The position numbers and the translations under genes are program-made. Under the pieces are notes generated by a model. It saw nothing but the letters and a program-made list of their open reading frames with translations, was not told the DNA's origin and made no database searches. From Toxotes chatareus (lineage: Eukaryota > Chordata > Actinopteri > Toxotidae), in NCBI GenBank assembly GCA_016801885.1, contig CM028897.1:9548501-9612500 (forward strand): a DNA stretch of 64,000 bases. Reading direction: 5' to 3'. This document shows positions 61,091 through 64,000 of the stretch, piece by piece (the stretch's first letter is position 1; each line of letters opens with the position of its first letter).

Positions 61091-63006
61091 GGTGCATTAT
61101 TGTGGAATGCTAGTCTATCCGGAAAATTTTTGTTTTTTTAAAGGTAACAAATATTAAAATTAAAAACAAATTAATTAAAAACATTTTAAGACTAATTAAA
61201 GTTTCAACATTTAAGCTTGTCACCGAATCTTTAAGGTAATATTAATCAGGCTTGATTTTTTTCCACTGTGACTGTTTCTCGATTTGACCACAGAGTGGCG
61301 CCATAGTCAAATGCACAGCAACAAATCTGCTGTAAGTTCAGAAACACATCAACAGTTTTACTGTTTGCAAGTATTTCATTGTGTTCAGACAATCAGTTCT
61401 GGATGAACAGAGGTTCTATTGCCTTTACTGTCCTCGTTTGTTCTACCATAGAATACCTTGGCAGCAGTAACACGTGGACTGCACAGCAGACAGCTTTAAA
61501 CAGCATCAGTGGAGTCGGCACACCTCAGATGCACTAAAGTCCTTCACTTCCAGGGAATATACTGTCCGAATGAAGGGAAACAAGAATGGAAGAACGAGAC
61601 AAAAAAACAGGACATACACATTCCAGTTTTGTTCTGAGTTTAATCACTGAAACGGATAATGAAGCTCTCCTCTTCCTTTTCGTTTCAGCTGTCCCTGAAT
61701 GTCCTTGGGTGGCCTTAACTGCTCCACGATACATCGAAACCATAGTGCGACCATTTCACGAGTCTTTGATTTTACTGGTCAGAAACCCACTGTTGTCCTC
61801 TAGCTGAGGTTCTGCAGCAGACCAAAGGATATGCATGTTTGTTTTCAATTACAGAGCAGCTAAACAACCGGGGGTTGTGGTTTTTATGTGGCATTACTTT
61901 ATGATAGGTTAGGGCCCTCATCTTATACATGAGCATATATTTTTTTTAATCTGTATTTTTCTTTTTATACATACACAATCAGTGATATTCAAACAAAACA
62001 TACCACAACACCCTGATGTGTATGTGCATTATCTAAAGTTTGACTTGACAGCATACTGATTGAATAGAGCACTGGGTTTACTGCACTGCAGAGGCAAGAC
62101 ACACCACGAACCACACCGGTCTACACCAGCCGCACGGTTGCCATGGAGAAGATTAACACTGATGGATTCAGAGCCAGGCGGTGGTCGCACAGTGCCCATA
62201 TACGTGCAATGTGTTTTACCCTCTACATAGCTCGTATGTTTGCTGTCCCATCATCAAACTACAGAACAGAATATCTTGATGGGCAGCAGGCCTTGAGGCA
62301 TTACTGAGGGCAATTTTTCACATATTATAAGATCATGAGAGCCCACTTGCATGCAGTGTTGTTACATGGGCTTTTTTTTTTTTTTTTTGCACAGAGCATT
62401 CAAGGTGTTGAATGAGGAGAGACCACATTCTCACATAATATAAGACCTCGTCTGGAGTTCATGTGTTGTATGTATGTCTTCTCTTCAGAATGCCATACGA
62501 AACCCAAAGCTCACATTCAACATACAATTCATAAACAGCAAAGGTGAGCCAATTTAATCATCACCATCATTATACCAACAATTCCACAAGAATGAAAGTA
62601 TAATACGTCCAAAAACATTTCCAGTACCAGGACAGCGAGGGACATACAACTGTACTGAAAATAGAAAAAAAAAAAAAGACACTGAAAAGAACAGTAAACA
62701 AAAACTCAAAATTCAATGAGTTGCTAAAAAAAATAGATATTCCCTGCCCTCAACCAGACTTAAAAATAAAACAATCAACACAGTAAATAATGGAACATGA
62801 GCACACTCAGGTCCAAATCTTTTTTAGTTTCCATGGCAGCGCTTCCCCAGCAAATGGCAAAGGCAGCATCTCTCTCCCATGTTTTCTTTGCTCTTAAAAA
62901 TAGATGTATACTAGATTCATACAGTATTTCATAACTAAATTCACAAATGATAAGAATCATAATCATACCTTTAAAAATGTTCTTGCAAAGTTCATAATAC
63001 GTTGAG
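61091..63006. other. non-coding stretch between sstr2 and usp22
   Basis: AT-rich sequence with no recognisable exon. It holds a T17 run at 62372-62388 and A-rich runs near 62665 and 62725. Part may belong to a longer usp22 3' UTR, because ATTAAA variants on the - strand occur near 62553 and 61938. Confidence 0.6.
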
Positions 63007-63012
63007 TTTATT
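63007..63012 (-). terminator. candidate usp22 poly(A) signal (AATAAA on the - strand)
   Basis: TTTATT on the + strand is AATAAA for usp22 and is the first canonical hexamer I find after its stop codon, giving a 3' UTR of about 570 nt. Longer forms using variant hexamers further left are possible. Confidence 0.35.
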
Positions 63013-63574
63013 TTGTTTGGTTTTTTTTTTGCGTTCAGTCCCAAGTGCATATGACTTCCATCATGACAAAGTTAAATGCTTGGTCAGTTGAAATGAGAGC
63101 ACCATGGGAGAGAAATGGAGGGTGTGTCTGGGTGTGTCGGTGTGTGTGTGGGGGGGTGTCAGAATACTGTTAAAAAAAAAAATCCAGATGTGCCCAATCA
63201 ACATGACAGTCAGTGACGTTCAGACTCTGCCCGTGCAGCAGGAAGGGAAAGGGAGAGAGAGTGAGGGGTGTGGGGCCCTTTCCCTCTGCCTAAGCCTGGA
63301 ACTGACGACGCCCGACTCTTCCTCCTTCTCTCCTCTTCATTCAGTTTTGTCAAGTAGATGCCAAGAAGTAGCTCAGTGCTTTTTTTTTTTTTTTCTTTTG
63401 AAAGGTTGCATGATTTCACACGTCTTTTTACTTTTTGTCCTCCAGAGCTGGAGGAGCACACTGGTAGTCAAAGAGTTTCAGGTAGGTTTGTGTGTTTGTG
63501 TTTCATCCTGTGCCCAGTCCCTTGGCTCTCTCTCATTAGAAGCAGTGGTTCTTCATGGTCAGTGGTCACAAAGA
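63013..63574 (-). other. usp22: probable usp22 3' UTR
   Basis: Follows the usp22 stop codon on the - strand up to the first canonical poly(A) hexamer. It contains A/T homopolymer runs (T at about 63380-63395, A at about 63172-63182) and short GT-rich segments. Frames of 83-168 codons crossing it on both strands read through simple sequence and have no recognisable domain. Confidence 0.45.
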
Positions 63575-63617
63575 CTACTCGTACTCAAGGAACTGTTTAT
63601 GGTAGAATAAGAGATAC
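63575..63617 (-). CDS. usp22: ubiquitin-specific protease 22, last coding exon (partial gene)
   Basis: On the - strand, an acceptor AG at 63619-63618 is followed by one base completing a Gly codon and then YLLFYHKQFLEYE and a TAG stop at 63577-63575. This is the C-terminal end expected of vertebrate USP22. The phase (two bases from the previous exon plus one here) matches the donor at 63698-63697 exactly, which supports the join. USP22 is the deubiquitinase of the SAGA co-activator module and removes ubiquitin from histones H2A and H2B in the nucleus. The intron split argues against the related USP27X and USP51, which are intronless in mammals. Confidence 0.93.
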
Positions 63618-63698
63618 CTAAAGAGCAAAAGAGAAACATTGGATTCAGGTTCCACATTGTATTCTCGTGGTACTGCTAATGTCTGCCTCCTTTCTTAC
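63618..63698 (-). other. usp22: usp22 last intron (81 bp)
   Basis: A very short intron between the two usp22 exons, with a GTAAGA donor and a TAG acceptor. Intron length near 80 bp is typical of teleosts. Confidence 0.9.
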
Positions 63699-63848
63699 CC
63701 TTCACTATCGAGTACATCCTTAATGCTGGCCTTGGTGATTATGGCATCATCACATTTGAACCACTGGTCTTTGTGCTGGCGGATGAAGCTGGTGTAGTGG
63801 CCACTCTCTAATGTGCCTTGGTGGTTGACCACCGCAAACAAGGAATAC
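63699..63848 (-). CDS. usp22: ubiquitin-specific protease 22, penultimate coding exon (partial gene)
   Basis: This 150-bp exon lies between an acceptor (TTTTATTTTCAG, ending at 63849) and a donor (GTAAGAAAGG, starting at 63698). It encodes YSLFAVVNHQGTLESGHYTS and continues through DQWFKCDDAIITKASIKD to SEG. The residues are the C-terminal part of the USP catalytic domain: GHYTS carries the catalytic histidine and the CDD segment is the usual place of the acidic catalytic partner. The catalytic cysteine and the N-terminal zinc finger are encoded beyond the right edge. The exon starts in phase 2 (one base completing a Lys codon). The open frame to the right of 63848 is intron. Confidence 0.95.
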
Positions 63849-64000
63849 CTGAAAATAAAAGAGCCCCGATGAGCTGGATAAACATCCTCCTTTGAATTTG
63901 CTCTTATTTTGTTTTCTTGCTTCACCTTGACACAAGCATTGAACAAAGTCCTTGTTTATAGGTGTATTCATTTGTCTAAAACTCTGTAAAGTTGCTCTTT
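63849..64000 (-). other. usp22: usp22 intron, cut by the window edge
   Basis: Sequence upstream (on the - strand) of the penultimate exon. It begins after the acceptor AG and has no further USP-like residues to the end of the window. Confidence 0.8.

Noticed and set aside
63104..63610. 168-codon + strand frame at the right end
   Set aside because: It runs antisense through the usp22 3' UTR and last exon and includes T and GT runs; the evidence for usp22 on the other strand is decisive.
63849..63946. Residues VYPAHRGSFIF in frame with the usp22 exon
   Set aside because: They lie upstream of a good acceptor (TTTTCAG at 63849) and do not match USP22; this is intron.
1..64000. CRISPR arrays, prophage, operons or bacterial mobile elements
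   Set aside because: The DNA is vertebrate: spliced genes, microsatellites, vertebrate receptor and SAGA deubiquitinase; no regularly spaced direct repeats seen.

Overview
The window reads as nuclear DNA of a ray-finned fish, probably a percomorph teleost. It is AT-rich, full of simple repeats (a 47-copy TG tract, a 25-copy TA tract, several homopolymers), and its few genes have vertebrate exon-intron structure. It also carries degraded copies of dispersed repeats that I recognise as common in percomorph genomes. The placement is inferred from the repeats and the two identifiable genes, not from a database comparison.

Only two protein-coding genes can be supported, both in the last 10 kb. 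The first is a somatostatin receptor type 2 gene (sstr2, + strand). Its 370-codon frame lies in one exon at 57110-58222. The model adds a CpG-rich promoter region and non-coding first exon (about 54.6-55.25 kb), an intron at 55254-57061, and a 3' UTR of about 2.8 kb ending near 61.09 kb. The second is the 3' end of usp22 (ubiquitin-specific protease 22, - strand): its last two coding exons at 63575-63617 and 63699-63848, with the rest of the gene beyond the right edge. The two genes converge tail to tail, with about 2.5 kb between the sstr2 poly(A) signal and the usp22 stop codon. They have no known common pathway: one is a Gi-coupled peptide receptor, the other the SAGA deubiquitinase.

Positions 1 to about 54,590 hold no coding exon I can recognise. 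The many short open frames there look random: no domain, no recognisable protein, and several are just simple repeats read in frame. What can be named is microsatellites, a tRNA-derived SINE-like remnant (about 33.73-33.85 kb), pieces of dispersed fish repeats (22.6, 24.3, 30.3, 47.86-48.42 and 48.54 kb), a 373-bp insertion flanked by an 8-bp duplication inside one of those repeats, a perfect 22-bp inverted repeat with a 4-nt loop (34119-34168), and an isolated palindromic CRE motif (598-605). The stretch could be an intergenic regulatory region upstream of sstr2 or intronic sequence of a large neighbouring gene; sequence alone does not decide.

No new multi-gene system is visible. The observations most worth following up are the perfect hairpin, the nested insertion with its target duplication, the run of four very short upstream ORFs in the proposed sstr2 leader, and the long gene-free flank.
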